Source of the DNA: CAZXPG01 sp964643145
Lineage (GTDB): Bacteria; Pseudomonadota; Alphaproteobacteria; Rickettsiales; Arcanibacteraceae
Length of the DNA: 56,006 nt
Assembly: GCA_964643145.1 (NCBI GenBank)
Contig: CAZXPG010000005.1
Location: 1-56,006 of the forward strand
Reading direction: 5' to 3'
Shown: positions 43,290-51,041 of the stretch, one piece after another
Layout: every line of letters starts with the position of its first letter
Position numbering within the stretch: the stretch's first letter is position 1
Made by a program: the position numbers and the translations under genes
The notes under the pieces: generated by a model
Told to the model about the DNA's origin: nothing
The model's database searches: none
Seen by the model: the letters and a program-made list of their open reading frames with translations, nothing else

Positions 43290-44522
43290 TTAAGAAGCAA
43301 CAAGTGCCGCAAAGCGTGCCTGCATATGCTCTTCCAGCTTAGCAAAGAAGGCCTCGGTGGTGAGCCACGGATGGTCTTTGCTGATAAGCAATGCCAGGTC
43401 TTTGGTCATGAAACCGGCTTCCACGGTTTCGATACACACCTCTTCTAGCATGTCGGCAAAACGCTTAAGTGCGCCATTTCCATCAAAATCTGCGCGATAG
43501 CTGAGTGCCTTCGTCCAGGCGAAAATAGAGGCGATCGGGTTACTGGAAGTGGGGTTACCCTTCTGGTGTTCGCGGTAATGGCGGGTGATAGTGCCGTGGG
43601 CGGCTTCAGTTTCTACCGTGTTGCCATCGGGTGAAAGCAACACAGATGTCATCAGCCCTAGCGAACCAAAGCCTTGTGCGACGGTATCAGATTGCACATC
43701 GCCATCATAGTTCTTGCAGGCCCAGACAAAACCACCGGCGTTTTTCAGTGCAAACGCCACCATATCATCAATCAAACGATGCTCATAGCTAATGCCAGCA
43801 GCCTTAAAATCATCGGCAAATTCGCTATCAAATACCTCTTGGAAAATATCCTTGAAACGGCCATCATAGGCTTTCAGGATGGTGTTTTTCGTGGAGAGAT
43901 AGACTGGCCATGTACGTGCCAGCCCATAGCGCATACAGGCGCGGGCAAAACCACGGATGGATTCATCAAGGTTATACATACCAAGTGCAACACCACTACC
44001 AGGAAAGTCGAATACGTTATAATGAATAGGGGCACTGCCATCGTTGGGCGTGAATACCATGGAAAGATTGCCAGCACCTGGCACCACCACATCCGTGGCT
44101 TTATACTGGTCGCCAAAAGCGTGGCGGCCAATAACAATTGGCTGTGTCCAGCCTGGCACTAAGCGTGGAACATTCTGGCAAATGATTGGTTCACGGAATA
44201 CAGTGCCGTCCAAAATATTACGAATGGTGCCGTTAGGTGATTTCCACATTTTCTTCAAGTGAAACTCTTCCACGCGTGCTTCATCAGGAGTAATCGTGGC
44301 ACATTTCACCCCAACGCCATAGCGTTTAATCGCCTCAGCGGCATCAACAGTAACCTTGTCTTCCGTGTTATCGCGGTTTTCAATGCCCAGATCAAAATAT
44401 TTCAGTTCAATGTCGAGATAAGGCAGAATCAGCTTGTCTTTTATCCACTGCCAGATGATACGTGTCATTTCATCGCCATCAAGTTCAACAAGCGGGGTGG
44501 TGACTTTAATTTTCTGCTGCAT
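43290..44522 (-). CDS. icd: NADP-dependent isocitrate dehydrogenase, dimeric (eukaryote-like IDP type)
   Basis: Oxidative decarboxylation of isocitrate in the TCA cycle. 410 aa; VELDGDEMTRIIWQWIKDKL; SPNGTIRNILDGTVFREPI (substrate phosphate site); RHAFGDQYKATD; LIDDMVAFALKNAGGFVWAC; YDGDVQSDTVAQGFGSLGLM with EAAHGTITRHYR, an NADP-type pattern. It ends the three-gene minus-strand group whose first gene is another isocitrate dehydrogenase. Confidence 0.95.
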   Translation of the reverse strand: MQQKIKVTTPLVELDGDEMTRIIWQWIKDKLILPYLDIELKYFDLGIENRDNTEDKVTVDAAEAIKRYGVGVKCATITPDEARVEEFHLKKMWKSPNGTIRNILDGTVFREPIICQNVPRLVPGWTQPIVIGRHAFGDQYKATDVVVPGAGNLSMVFTPNDGSAPIHYNVFDFPGSGVALGMYNLDESIRGFARACMRYGLARTWPVYLSTKNTILKAYDGRFKDIFQEVFDSEFADDFKAAGISYEHRLIDDMVAFALKNAGGFVWACKNYDGDVQSDTVAQGFGSLGLMTSVLLSPDGNTVETEAAHGTITRHYREHQKGNPTSSNPIASIFAWTKALSYRADFDGNGALKRFADMLEEVCIETVEAGFMTKDLALLISKDHPWLTTEAFFAKLEEHMQARFAALVAS

Positions 44523-44541
44523 GATATTTCCTGTTTATAAA

Positions 44542-45261
44542 TTATCTCAAAAACCAGTCGATGGTACTGCACACCCAATGCCGGATGTCTTCTGTAATAT
44601 AAGCGTCATTATAGCTAACATGCAACGCATTTTTGGGCTTTACCACAACCCATTCAAGGTTGTTGCGTAGCGGATGTGCTTCTGTCCCTGCATCTGGTAG
44701 TACTCCATTATCGGTTGTGGTATCGTTGGCTTCAAACATGAGAAGGCGTAGTTCTTTCGTGGGGTCAATCCGGCAGCGCCGCGCATCGAGAGCAATAACG
44801 GCGTTCACACGTTCTGGATGGTGGTTAGCGAAATATTTGGCAATATCGCCGCCATTAGAATGCCCGGCAATGATGAAGCGTTCCCATGCTATGGTAGGAA
44901 ATTGTGGTTTCAGTGCAGTGATAGCAAACTGGATATTGGCGATGCCGCGCCTATAAAGATGTTGGCGTGCATCATGCTGGCAAGCATGGGGGTCAATGGT
45001 TTCTAGGCCATCACTATCGCCAATAATATCGTGTTGGATAGAGATAAAAGCGTGATTACGTGCAGTAAAAAATGTGGCAAGATAGCGGTAGTTCAGATAA
45101 CCAGGTGGGCGGCCTTCTTCCAGTAAATCATCCTGGTCTTGATAGCCAGGATTAAAAATTACCAGGGGTGTTGTAGGAGAAGGCGTATCCGGAAGGTGGA
45201 CGGCAACAGGAATATTTCGCTTTCTGGTTGTGTCGGTAAAAAGAAAACGGTGCTGCTCCAT
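44542..45261 (-). CDS. Alpha/beta hydrolase
   Basis: 239 aa without a signal peptide. VIFNPGYQDQDDLL gives the oxyanion region, IAGHSNGGDIAKYFANH the nucleophile elbow (Ser in GHSNGG), with a probable Asp in ALDARR or FEAND and a His in NALHVSYND. 3 bases from the upstream dehydrogenase and 19 from the downstream one, so transcribed with both. Substrate unknown. Confidence 0.75.
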   Translation of the reverse strand: MEQHRFLFTDTTRKRNIPVAVHLPDTPSPTTPLVIFNPGYQDQDDLLEEGRPPGYLNYRYLATFFTARNHAFISIQHDIIGDSDGLETIDPHACQHDARQHLYRRGIANIQFAITALKPQFPTIAWERFIIAGHSNGGDIAKYFANHHPERVNAVIALDARRCRIDPTKELRLLMFEANDTTTDNGVLPDAGTEAHPLRNNLEWVVVKPKNALHVSYNDAYITEDIRHWVCSTIDWFLR

Positions 45262-45264
45262 GTT

Positions 45265-46722
45265 TCACTCCCCCTGTCCCAGTGAAAACCCTAATTCCTC
45301 ACCAAAAATATAGAGATTCTGTGTCTGGATCACATCAAAACCTGCCGCGTTCAAGGTGGAAAACAGGAAAAGAATTTCCTGATGGGTGGTGGTTTTTTCT
45401 TTAGTATTTGGCACAAAACGCAGCCGCCAGTGGTCGCCTTCTGCGTGTGGCGGGCAAAACCCAGGCCACACTTTCAAGCCGCGGAAGTTAATCATCTGTA
45501 GGCGCAGTTCGCCTTCCGTCAGTGTGTTAATGCGTTCAGCAAGGGCGGCAACATTGCCTTCATTCCAGTCGATAAACACATCTACCCCCACTAGCTGTTT
45601 GGGTGTGTCATTGGTAGCCTGGGCACGTTTCACTGTGGGTGTAAGGGAAGCAGCCTTCCCCTGATAGGATACGGCCTTCAGTGTTCGCGGCTTCTCCCCC
45701 AACCTGTTAATGACCGCTTCAGCAAAGCCTTGCGTGCCCACTTTCTCCCGGCTGGTTTCCGCGTTATAAATATCGGCGGTGTGAATGCCATCTTCAATGG
45801 TAGCCAGCCAGGCATTATGGATAGTGGTAGCTACTTCTGGTTGACCAATATGCACCAGCATCATAATGGCAGCGTGCAGCATGCCGGAAGGGTTGGCGAT
45901 GTCCTGTCCGGCGATATCGGGGGCAGAGCCGTGAATGGCTTCAAACATGGCGTATTCATCGCCAATATTGGCACTACCCGCCAGGCTGACAGAGCCGGAA
46001 ATTTCAGCGGCAATATCGGAAATAATATCGCCATAAAGATTGGAAGTTACCACTACATCAAACTGTTCTGGCTTGCTGGCAATATGTGCTGCACCAATAT
46101 CGACAATAGTATGATTATGCGCAATCTGTGGGTATTCCACCGCTATCATATTGAAAATCTTGTGGAAAATTCCATCCGTCATTTTCAAGATATTATCTTT
46201 GCTGAAACAACTAACCTTTTTACGGTTATTCTGCACTGCATAATCAAAACCATAGCGGATAATACGCTCGGAATTACTGCGGCTGATAAGTTTTAATCCC
46301 TGGTAGGTGTTATGGGTCTGGCGATATTCAATGCCAGTATAGAGGTCTTCTTCATTTTCCCGTATAATCACCATATTCATCAAAGGGTGATGGGTGGGAA
46401 CGAAAGGCGCATAGGCAATACAGGGGCGGATATTGGCATAGAGCCCTAGCGTGCTGCGTAGCGTCACATTCACGCTCTTATAACCGCCGCCTTGTGGGGT
46501 GGTGATCGGGCCTTTCAGGATGATTTTATTGCGGAAAATCGCATCCCAGGCAGTGGAGGGGATGCCGGTAGTGTTGTCACGTTTGTAGACTTCCTGCCCC
46601 AGCTCAATGGCTTCCACACTGATTTTGGCGCGGGCAAAACGTAAAATAGTCAGCACCGCATGGGTAATTTCGGGGCCAATACCATCACCATAGGCAACAG
46701 CAATAGGAAAATATTCTGTCAT
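45265..46722 (-). CDS. Isocitrate dehydrogenase with C-terminal extension (Thermus/Rickettsia-like type)
   Basis: 485 aa. Isopropylmalate/isocitrate dehydrogenase core: AVAYGDGIGPEITHAVLTIL; PQGGGYKSVNVTLRSTLGLY; RENEEDLYTGIEYRQ; DVVVTSNLYGDIISDIAAEI; FEAIHGSAPDIAGQDIANPS. The extra domain after about residue 340 (VGVDVFIDWNEGN to the end) is the mark of Thermus- and Rickettsia-type enzymes. ATG 46722 was chosen over a TTG two codons upstream. Not closely related to the other dehydrogenase in the same operon. Confidence 0.88.
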   Translation of the reverse strand: MTEYFPIAVAYGDGIGPEITHAVLTILRFARAKISVEAIELGQEVYKRDNTTGIPSTAWDAIFRNKIILKGPITTPQGGGYKSVNVTLRSTLGLYANIRPCIAYAPFVPTHHPLMNMVIIRENEEDLYTGIEYRQTHNTYQGLKLISRSNSERIIRYGFDYAVQNNRKKVSCFSKDNILKMTDGIFHKIFNMIAVEYPQIAHNHTIVDIGAAHIASKPEQFDVVVTSNLYGDIISDIAAEISGSVSLAGSANIGDEYAMFEAIHGSAPDIAGQDIANPSGMLHAAIMMLVHIGQPEVATTIHNAWLATIEDGIHTADIYNAETSREKVGTQGFAEAVINRLGEKPRTLKAVSYQGKAASLTPTVKRAQATNDTPKQLVGVDVFIDWNEGNVAALAERINTLTEGELRLQMINFRGLKVWPGFCPPHAEGDHWRLRFVPNTKEKTTTHQEILFLFSTLNAAGFDVIQTQNLYIFGEELGFSLGQGE

Positions 46723-46758
46723 AATCAACCTGCCAATAGAGATACTGTAAAAAGCGTA

Positions 46759-47012
46759 CTATACTGAAGCCACTTGAAGAGTGGTTTCAGTATAGACCTT
46801 ATTTTTGCGTTCCTGCATTATGTATCTTTAACCTCAGTTTTGGATAAGCTTTGCTTATCCAAAACTGAGGTTATCTTTAGATGCATCTAAAGATGTATTG
46901 CAGGAAACGCGGAAATGCCGCGCAATGCCTGCTTTATGCAGCATTGCTTGCACTCAAGCATAGTCTGCTCACATTGCAACCTAACTAATTCTTGAACTGT
47001 GAGCAGTATATA
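46759..47012. repeat. Left inverted repeat flanking ubiA, carrying a nested insertion
   Basis: Bases 46759-46822 and 46928-47012 together are the inverted copy of 47946-48083, about 90% identical by eye. The first part has its own hairpin (CTGAAGCCAC/GTGGTTTCAG). About 105 inserted bases (46823-46927) hold a palindromic element at 46831-46871 and a small palindrome TCTTTAGATGCATCTAAAGA, between near-direct repeats CCTGCATTATG and CCTGCTTTATG. Confidence 0.75.
46823..46879. repeat. Palindromic mobile repeat with 8-bp target duplication, nested
   Basis: Element 46831-46871 (loop TTT) between identical TATCTTTA at 46823-46830 and 46872-46879. Removing it and one copy of the duplication leaves an older palindrome around TCTTTAGATGCATCTAAAGA, so this element inserted into another repeat. 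Confidence 0.92.
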
Positions 47013-47054
47013 CCCCCGAAAGCACTATTGCAGCAAGGAGAAAATGCTCTTTTT

Positions 47055-47930
47055 CTATGTGGTTTTACCTATGACGATAGCGACAAAGACTATAGCACCA
47101 AACAGCGCATTCGAGCGGAATTTGGCCATACAGTCTGCCGGATTATCCAGGTCAACTTTCTGCACTTGCCAATAGAGATGGTAAGCCGCCAATATCCATA
47201 TACTATAGAAGTACATGCTGATTTTGGTGAGCGCACTGGCGAGCAGTAGACAGGCGGCTGTAGTTTTATAAAACCGTTCCAACCATAGTTTGGTGTTCGT
47301 CTTCAGTGCCAGTGCAGTCGATTTCACTCCAATGCGGGCATCATCACGTTTATCCTGATGGGCGTAGATCGTATCATAGCCCAGTGTCCAGCTAATTCCT
47401 GCAATGTAAAGGGCAATAGCTGCCAGGCCTACATGTCCGGTAACAGCCGTCCAGCCCATCAGTGCCCCCCAGTTGAATACCAGCCCTAGAAACAGTTGCG
47501 GCCAATGGGTGATGCGCTTCATAAATGGATAGAGACAGACAGGCAGCATGGCGGCAAGCCCAAGCAAAATAGTGGTTTTATTGAGATTCAGCACAATAAC
47601 GGTGCCGATCAGCAGCAACAGGCCAAGCAACTGCATGGCTTCCCGCGCCGACACCTCCCCCGTGACTAAGGGTCTGGTTTTAGTGCGCTCTACATGGCCA
47701 TCAATATTCCTGTCAACCAGGTCATTAATAACACAACCCGCTGACCGCATCACCAGCGCGCCTAAGGTGAAAAGCAATAGTAGTAGCGGGTCAGGAACCC
47801 CAGGGGAGGCAAGGGCAATGCCCCATAAACAAGGCCAAAGCAGCAGCCAGAAGCCGGTTGGCTGGTGCAGGCGCATCAAGCGCAGCAACGCATGAACTTT
47901 AGGGGGAAGGGAAGGGAAGGGTAATCGCAT
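47055..47930 (-). CDS. ubiA: 4-hydroxybenzoate polyprenyltransferase
   Basis: Prenylates 4-hydroxybenzoate in ubiquinone synthesis. Multispan membrane protein with the two Asp motifs NDLVDRNIDGHVERTKTRPL and YDTIYAHQDKRDD. Begins MRLPFPSLPPKVHALLRLMR, LHQPTGFWLLLWPCLWGIAL. ATG 47930 gives 291 aa; the frame extends to 48014 but the extra codons lie in the inverted repeat. It is the only gene between the two inverted repeats. Confidence 0.94.
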   Translation of the reverse strand: MRLPFPSLPPKVHALLRLMRLHQPTGFWLLLWPCLWGIALASPGVPDPLLLLLFTLGALVMRSAGCVINDLVDRNIDGHVERTKTRPLVTGEVSAREAMQLLGLLLLIGTVIVLNLNKTTILLGLAAMLPVCLYPFMKRITHWPQLFLGLVFNWGALMGWTAVTGHVGLAAIALYIAGISWTLGYDTIYAHQDKRDDARIGVKSTALALKTNTKLWLERFYKTTAACLLLASALTKISMYFYSIWILAAYHLYWQVQKVDLDNPADCMAKFRSNALFGAIVFVAIVIGKTT

Positions 47931-47945
47931 GGCGTTAAGAATTAA

Positions 47946-48083
47946 TATATACTGCTCATAGTTCAAGAATTGGTTAGGTTGCAATGTGAGCAGACTATGC
48001 TTGAGTGCAAGCAATGCTGCATAAAGCAGGAACGCAAAATAAGGTCTATACTGAAACCACTCTTCAAGTGGTTTCAGTATAGT
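47946..48083. repeat. Right inverted repeat flanking ubiA
   Basis: About 138 bases, reverse-complementary to the two blocks of the left copy. Begins TATATACTGCTC and ends with hairpin CTGAAACCACTCTTCAAG, GTGGTTTCAG. It starts 15 bases before the ubiA ATG and probably carries its promoter. It is uninterrupted, so it shows the pre-insertion state of the left copy. Confidence 0.75.
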
Positions 48084-48131
48084 AACCTCAGTTTTGGAAA
48101 GCCGTGCTTATCCAAAACTGAGGTTATAGTA
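48078..48131. repeat. Palindromic mobile repeat with 7-bp target duplication
   Basis: Element 48085-48124 (40 bp; the left arm reads TTTTGGAAAGC and has lost a base) between identical TATAGTA at 48078-48084 and 48125-48131. It inserted at the outer edge of the right ubiA repeat and just upstream of the bufferin promoter area. Confidence 0.9.
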
Positions 48132-48273
48132 ACACATAACTGCTTTTTTGCGTGAGGAACTTTAAATAAGCTATACAACGCTGTTGCTATACTATATAAA
48201 GGAGAATACTGTAGAAGTAAAATTGTATAAATAGTTTGTTCCTTCTTATAACCTTAAATGATGAGAAATTAAA

Positions 48274-48558
48274 ATGAAACAAAGCGCAAAATTTGTTCTT
48301 GCTGCCGGTGTAGGTATAGTGGCACTGGGTGTGGCTGCAACAGCGGTTTCTGCCAGCGATAGTAAAGAAGAAAAAGAATTTGAAAAATGCTATGGTGTTG
48401 CTAAAGCAGGGGCAAATGATTGTGCTACCGCTGCCCATTCCTGTGCTGGCCAGGCAAAAGTCGATAATGATCCGGTGGAATGGAAAAATGTTCCTCAAGG
48501 CACCTGTGTGGATATGAAAGGCTCGCTCCAGGCTCCTGGTGAAGAAAAAGCTATGTAA
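48274..48558 (+). CDS. Bufferin-type RiPP precursor 1 (DUF2282)
   Basis: 94 aa. Signal peptide (FVLAAGVGIVALGVAATAVS, cleavage after SA) and a mature part with four Cys: EKCYGVAKAGANDCATAAHS with CAG after it, and WKNVPQGTCVDMKG. The KCYG, NDCA, HSCAG, VPxGxC pattern is that of BufA1/DUF2282 peptides, whose central Cys are turned into thiooxazoles by an MNIO enzyme and which bind copper in the periplasm. Function here is inferred from the family and the maturase downstream. Confidence 0.88.
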   Translation: MKQSAKFVLAAGVGIVALGVAATAVSASDSKEEKEFEKCYGVAKAGANDCATAAHSCAGQAKVDNDPVEWKNVPQGTCVDMKGSLQAPGEEKAM

Positions 48559-48575
48559 TAATGTGAGCTTTGGCA

Positions 48576-48851
48576 ATGAATAAAGATAGAAAATTTCTTC
48601 TTTCGGTTGCGGTAGGAATCGTAGCGGTTGGTGCAACCGCTGCTCCTGCGCTGGCGGATAATATTGCAGCCAAACAGGAAAAATGCTATGGCGTAGTGGC
48701 TAAAGGCATGAATGACTGTGCGGCTGCAAGTCATAGCTGTGCTGGGCAGTCATCTGAGGATGCGCATCCTGAAGAATGGGTCTATGTGCCCGCCGGATTA
48801 TGTGATCGGTTATCCGGTGGTGCTTCTGAGAGCAAGAAAAATAGTGGTTAA
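48576..48851 (+). CDS. Bufferin-type RiPP precursor 2 (DUF2282)
   Basis: 91 aa, paralogue of precursor 1. Signal peptide (KFLLSVAVGIVAVGATAAPA, cleavage after ALA) and four Cys in the same register: EKCYGVVAKGMNDCAAASHS then CAG, and VYVPAGLCDR. The segments between Cys differ, and the C-terminus (SGGASESKKNSG) is Ser-rich. ATG 48576 was chosen over an in-frame TTG two codons upstream. The mature regions are clearly homologous, so the pair is probably a duplication. A terminator follows. Confidence 0.87.
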   Translation: MNKDRKFLLSVAVGIVAVGATAAPALADNIAAKQEKCYGVVAKGMNDCAAASHSCAGQSSEDAHPEEWVYVPAGLCDRLSGGASESKKNSG

Positions 48852-48859
48852 CCTATGAA

Positions 48860-48885
48860 GGCTGGAGGTATTCTCCGGCCTTTTT
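48860..48885 (+). terminator. Intercistronic terminator between precursor 2 and the maturase gene
   Basis: GGCTGGAG (48860-48867) pairs with CTCCGGCC (48873-48880, one G-T pair), loop of 5, then TTTTT. It lies 8 bases after precursor 2 and 15 before the maturase start. Probably a partial terminator that gives many precursor mRNAs per enzyme mRNA. Confidence 0.8.
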
Positions 48886-48899
48886 AGTATGGATGTTCG

Positions 48900-49763
48900 A
48901 TGGAGGCTTCCTCTTTTTCAGCAACGTCAGCGGTGGGAATAGGGTTGCGTAGCCCGCATTACCAGCAGGTGCGCCATTCTCCCTTGTCTCTTGCGCCATG
49001 GTGGGAAGTGCATAGCGAGAATTTCTTCAGCGAAGGTGGTGTATCGCTTGCGTTGTTGCAATCCATACGCGATCGTTATCCCGTTAGTTTCCACGGGGTG
49101 GGGTTGTCGCTGGGTTCCGCGCAACCCTTGTGTAAGGAGCATCTGCGCAAGCTTGCGGCATTGGTTCGCAGGTTCCAGCCTTTTTTGGTGTCGGAGCATC
49201 TTGCCTGGAGTGTTGCGGGTGGGGTGTTTGCCAATGACTTGCTGCCGGTGCCACTCACGGAAGAATCGCTATCGGTGGTTGTTTCGCATATAGTGCAGCT
49301 ACAGGATGTGTTGCAGCGTCAAGTGCTGCTTGAAAATCCATCCAGCTATGTGCAATTTGCCTGTTCGACGATGCCGGAATGGGAATTTATGGCCGAGGTG
49401 GCAAGGCAGAGCGGTTGTGCTATACTGCTTGATGTCAATAATATATATGTGAGTGCCATTAATCATGGCTATGTGCCGGATTTTTATATTGATATGATCC
49501 CCAAAGATGCGGTTGGTGAGATGCATTTGGCTGGCCATAGTATGGAAGAGATAGGGGGAGAGCCACTGTTGATTGATACCCATAGTGGTCGCATCTCCGA
49601 AGAGGTGTGGGTATTATATCGGCGGGCATTGGCGCGTTTTGGGGTGGTTCCCACATTGATAGAGTGGGATGTTGATATTCCTCCGCTTAGCGTGTTGCGG
49701 GAAGAGGCAGATAAAGCTAGTGCAATAATAGAGGAGTATATGTCTGTACCATGCAACTCATAG
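48900..49763 (+). CDS. MNIO-family maturase (DUF692, BufB-like)
   Basis: Multinuclear non-heme iron oxidase with a TIM-barrel fold. 287 aa: VGIGLRSPHYQQV; EVHSENFF; SFHGVGLSLG; LVSEHLAWSVAGG; LLENPSSYVQF; LLDVNNIYVSAINHGY; EMHLAGHSM; DTHSG; TLIEWDVDIPPL. The His, Glu, Asp and Asn residues in these blocks are the metal ligands of the family. Relatives convert precursor Cys into 5-thiooxazole. Overlaps the next gene by 13 bases, as in other bufferin loci. Confidence 0.93.
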   Translation: MEASSFSATSAVGIGLRSPHYQQVRHSPLSLAPWWEVHSENFFSEGGVSLALLQSIRDRYPVSFHGVGLSLGSAQPLCKEHLRKLAALVRRFQPFLVSEHLAWSVAGGVFANDLLPVPLTEESLSVVVSHIVQLQDVLQRQVLLENPSSYVQFACSTMPEWEFMAEVARQSGCAILLDVNNIYVSAINHGYVPDFYIDMIPKDAVGEMHLAGHSMEEIGGEPLLIDTHSGRISEEVWVLYRRALARFGVVPTLIEWDVDIPPLSVLREEADKASAIIEEYMSVPCNS

Positions 49764-50527
49764 AATTGCAAACGCTTTTTTCTCAGGCGTTATATGATGA
49801 AGCTGTTACTGCCCAACTTGTTCCGCATTTATGTGGAACGGCCTTAGAAAAGCGTCTGGCGATATACCGCAATACGGTTACTATTAATCTTCAACAGGCA
49901 TTGAAGGTAGCCTATCCTGTATTGCTGAAACTGGTGGGGGAGCGGTTTTTTGAGAGGGCGATAGTACGTCATTATTGCCGTGCCTATCCTTCGGAAAGTG
50001 GTAATTTAGAGGATTATGGCGGGTATATGGCGGTATTCTTGGAAACATTTCCACCGGTTGCATCCCTTGCCTACTTGCCGGACGTAGCGCGGTTGGAATG
50101 GGCCTGTCACGGTGCCTATCATGCGGCGGATGCGGGTGAGATTGATGTGGCTGCGTTGATGGATGTATCGCCTGAATCTTATATAAGGCTTTGTTTTTCT
50201 CTCCATCCTTCGTGTTCCTTGTTGGTGTCACCTTATCCGCTTGCCCGCATCTGGGAAGTAAATCAGGAAGGTTATACGGGTGAAATCGCTGTTGATCTTA
50301 ACAGTGGGGGTGCGTATATATTGGTTGCCAGGGATAGGGTTGGGCGTGTCAGGGTGATAGAGCTCGATGAGGGGGAGTATGTGTTTCTCGCCGCTATCTC
50401 TGAGGGGAAAACATTATATGAAGCTTTTGAAATTACAGAAGAAAGAGGGTTTGGCTGTAATTTAAGTGAAATAATAAGAAAAAATGTTGCAGAGTATGTT
50501 TTTGTGGCGTATAGTTTGTGTGCATAA
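49751..50527 (+). CDS. DUF2063 partner protein (BufC-like)
   Basis: 258 aa. The N-terminal DUF2063 domain is helical (ELQTLFSQALYDEAV, KRLAIYRNTVTINLQQALKV, YPVLLKLVGERFFERAI, GNLEDYGGYMAVFLETF, LPDVARLEWACHGAYHA). The C-terminal part, with VRVIELDEGEYVFLAAISEG, resembles the PqqD-like recognition fold and probably binds the precursor leader for the maturase. Coupled to the maturase by a 13-base overlap. Confidence 0.88.
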   Translation: MQLIELQTLFSQALYDEAVTAQLVPHLCGTALEKRLAIYRNTVTINLQQALKVAYPVLLKLVGERFFERAIVRHYCRAYPSESGNLEDYGGYMAVFLETFPPVASLAYLPDVARLEWACHGAYHAADAGEIDVAALMDVSPESYIRLCFSLHPSCSLLVSPYPLARIWEVNQEGYTGEIAVDLNSGGAYILVARDRVGRVRVIELDEGEYVFLAAISEGKTLYEAFEITEERGFGCNLSEIIRKNVAEYVFVAYSLCA

Positions 50528-50556
50528 AGCGTATTAACAGTGGGGTGCTAAGGGGT

Positions 50557-51027
50557 ATGATGCAGGAAAATTCAGTGAAGAAATGTTGTAAGATGCAGGC
50601 GTGCTTGGTGCGTTGTTTTGAGAAAAAAATATGCCTGCTTGCCTATCTCTCGCCTGTGGTGCAGCTATTGGTAAGGCTGGTGATAGCGAGTGTGTTCTGG
50701 AAATCGGGTCTTACCAAAATCAGTGACTGGTCAAGTACAGTGGCGTTGTTTTCTACGGAGTATAAACTTCCTTTTCTGCCGCCGCTCCTGTCAGCTTATA
50801 TGGGAACGGCAGTGGAGCTTGGTGCGTCAGTGATGTTGGTGTTTGGGCTGGCGACGCGTTTTGCGGCATTGATGCTGCTTGGTATGGTGGCGGTTATTGA
50901 GTATATTTACCCCGGCTATATGGAGCATGTCTATTGGGCATTGCTTCTTGCGATAATGCTGTGCCACGGGGCGGGGGCGTTGTCGCTAGATTTCCTTATC
51001 CGCAGGAAATATTGTGCTAACGTTTAA
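50557..51027 (+). CDS. DoxX-family membrane protein
   Basis: 156 aa with four predicted spans: PVVQLLVRLVIASVFWKSGL, then TKISDWSST, AYMGTAVELGASVMLVFGL, ATRFAALMLLGMVAVIEYIY and VYWALLLAIMLCHGAGALSL. DoxX proteins are a frequent last gene of bufferin operons; their role there is not settled. ATG 50557 was chosen after an AAGGGG site. A GTG at 50518 overlaps the previous gene. Confidence 0.85.
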   Translation: MMQENSVKKCCKMQACLVRCFEKKICLLAYLSPVVQLLVRLVIASVFWKSGLTKISDWSSTVALFSTEYKLPFLPPLLSAYMGTAVELGASVMLVFGLATRFAALMLLGMVAVIEYIYPGYMEHVYWALLLAIMLCHGAGALSLDFLIRRKYCANV

Positions 51028-51041
51028 GTGAGGGATAGGTT

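Noticed and set aside
45265..46722. 3-isopropylmalate dehydrogenase
   Set aside because: The extra C-terminal domain and 485 aa length fit Thermus/Rickettsia-type isocitrate dehydrogenase better, and no leu genes are nearby. Not fully excluded.
46992..47249. Open frame on the plus strand inside the ubiA region
   Set aside because: It lies opposite ubiA, whose Asp motifs and membrane spans are convincing; its residues show no family and its start is in the inverted repeat.
16396..48124. Palindromic repeats as a CRISPR array or as ordinary terminators
   Set aside because: Copies are kilobases apart with no regular spacers, so not CRISPR. They lack T-runs and several have target duplications, so not plain terminators, although they may act at some gene ends.
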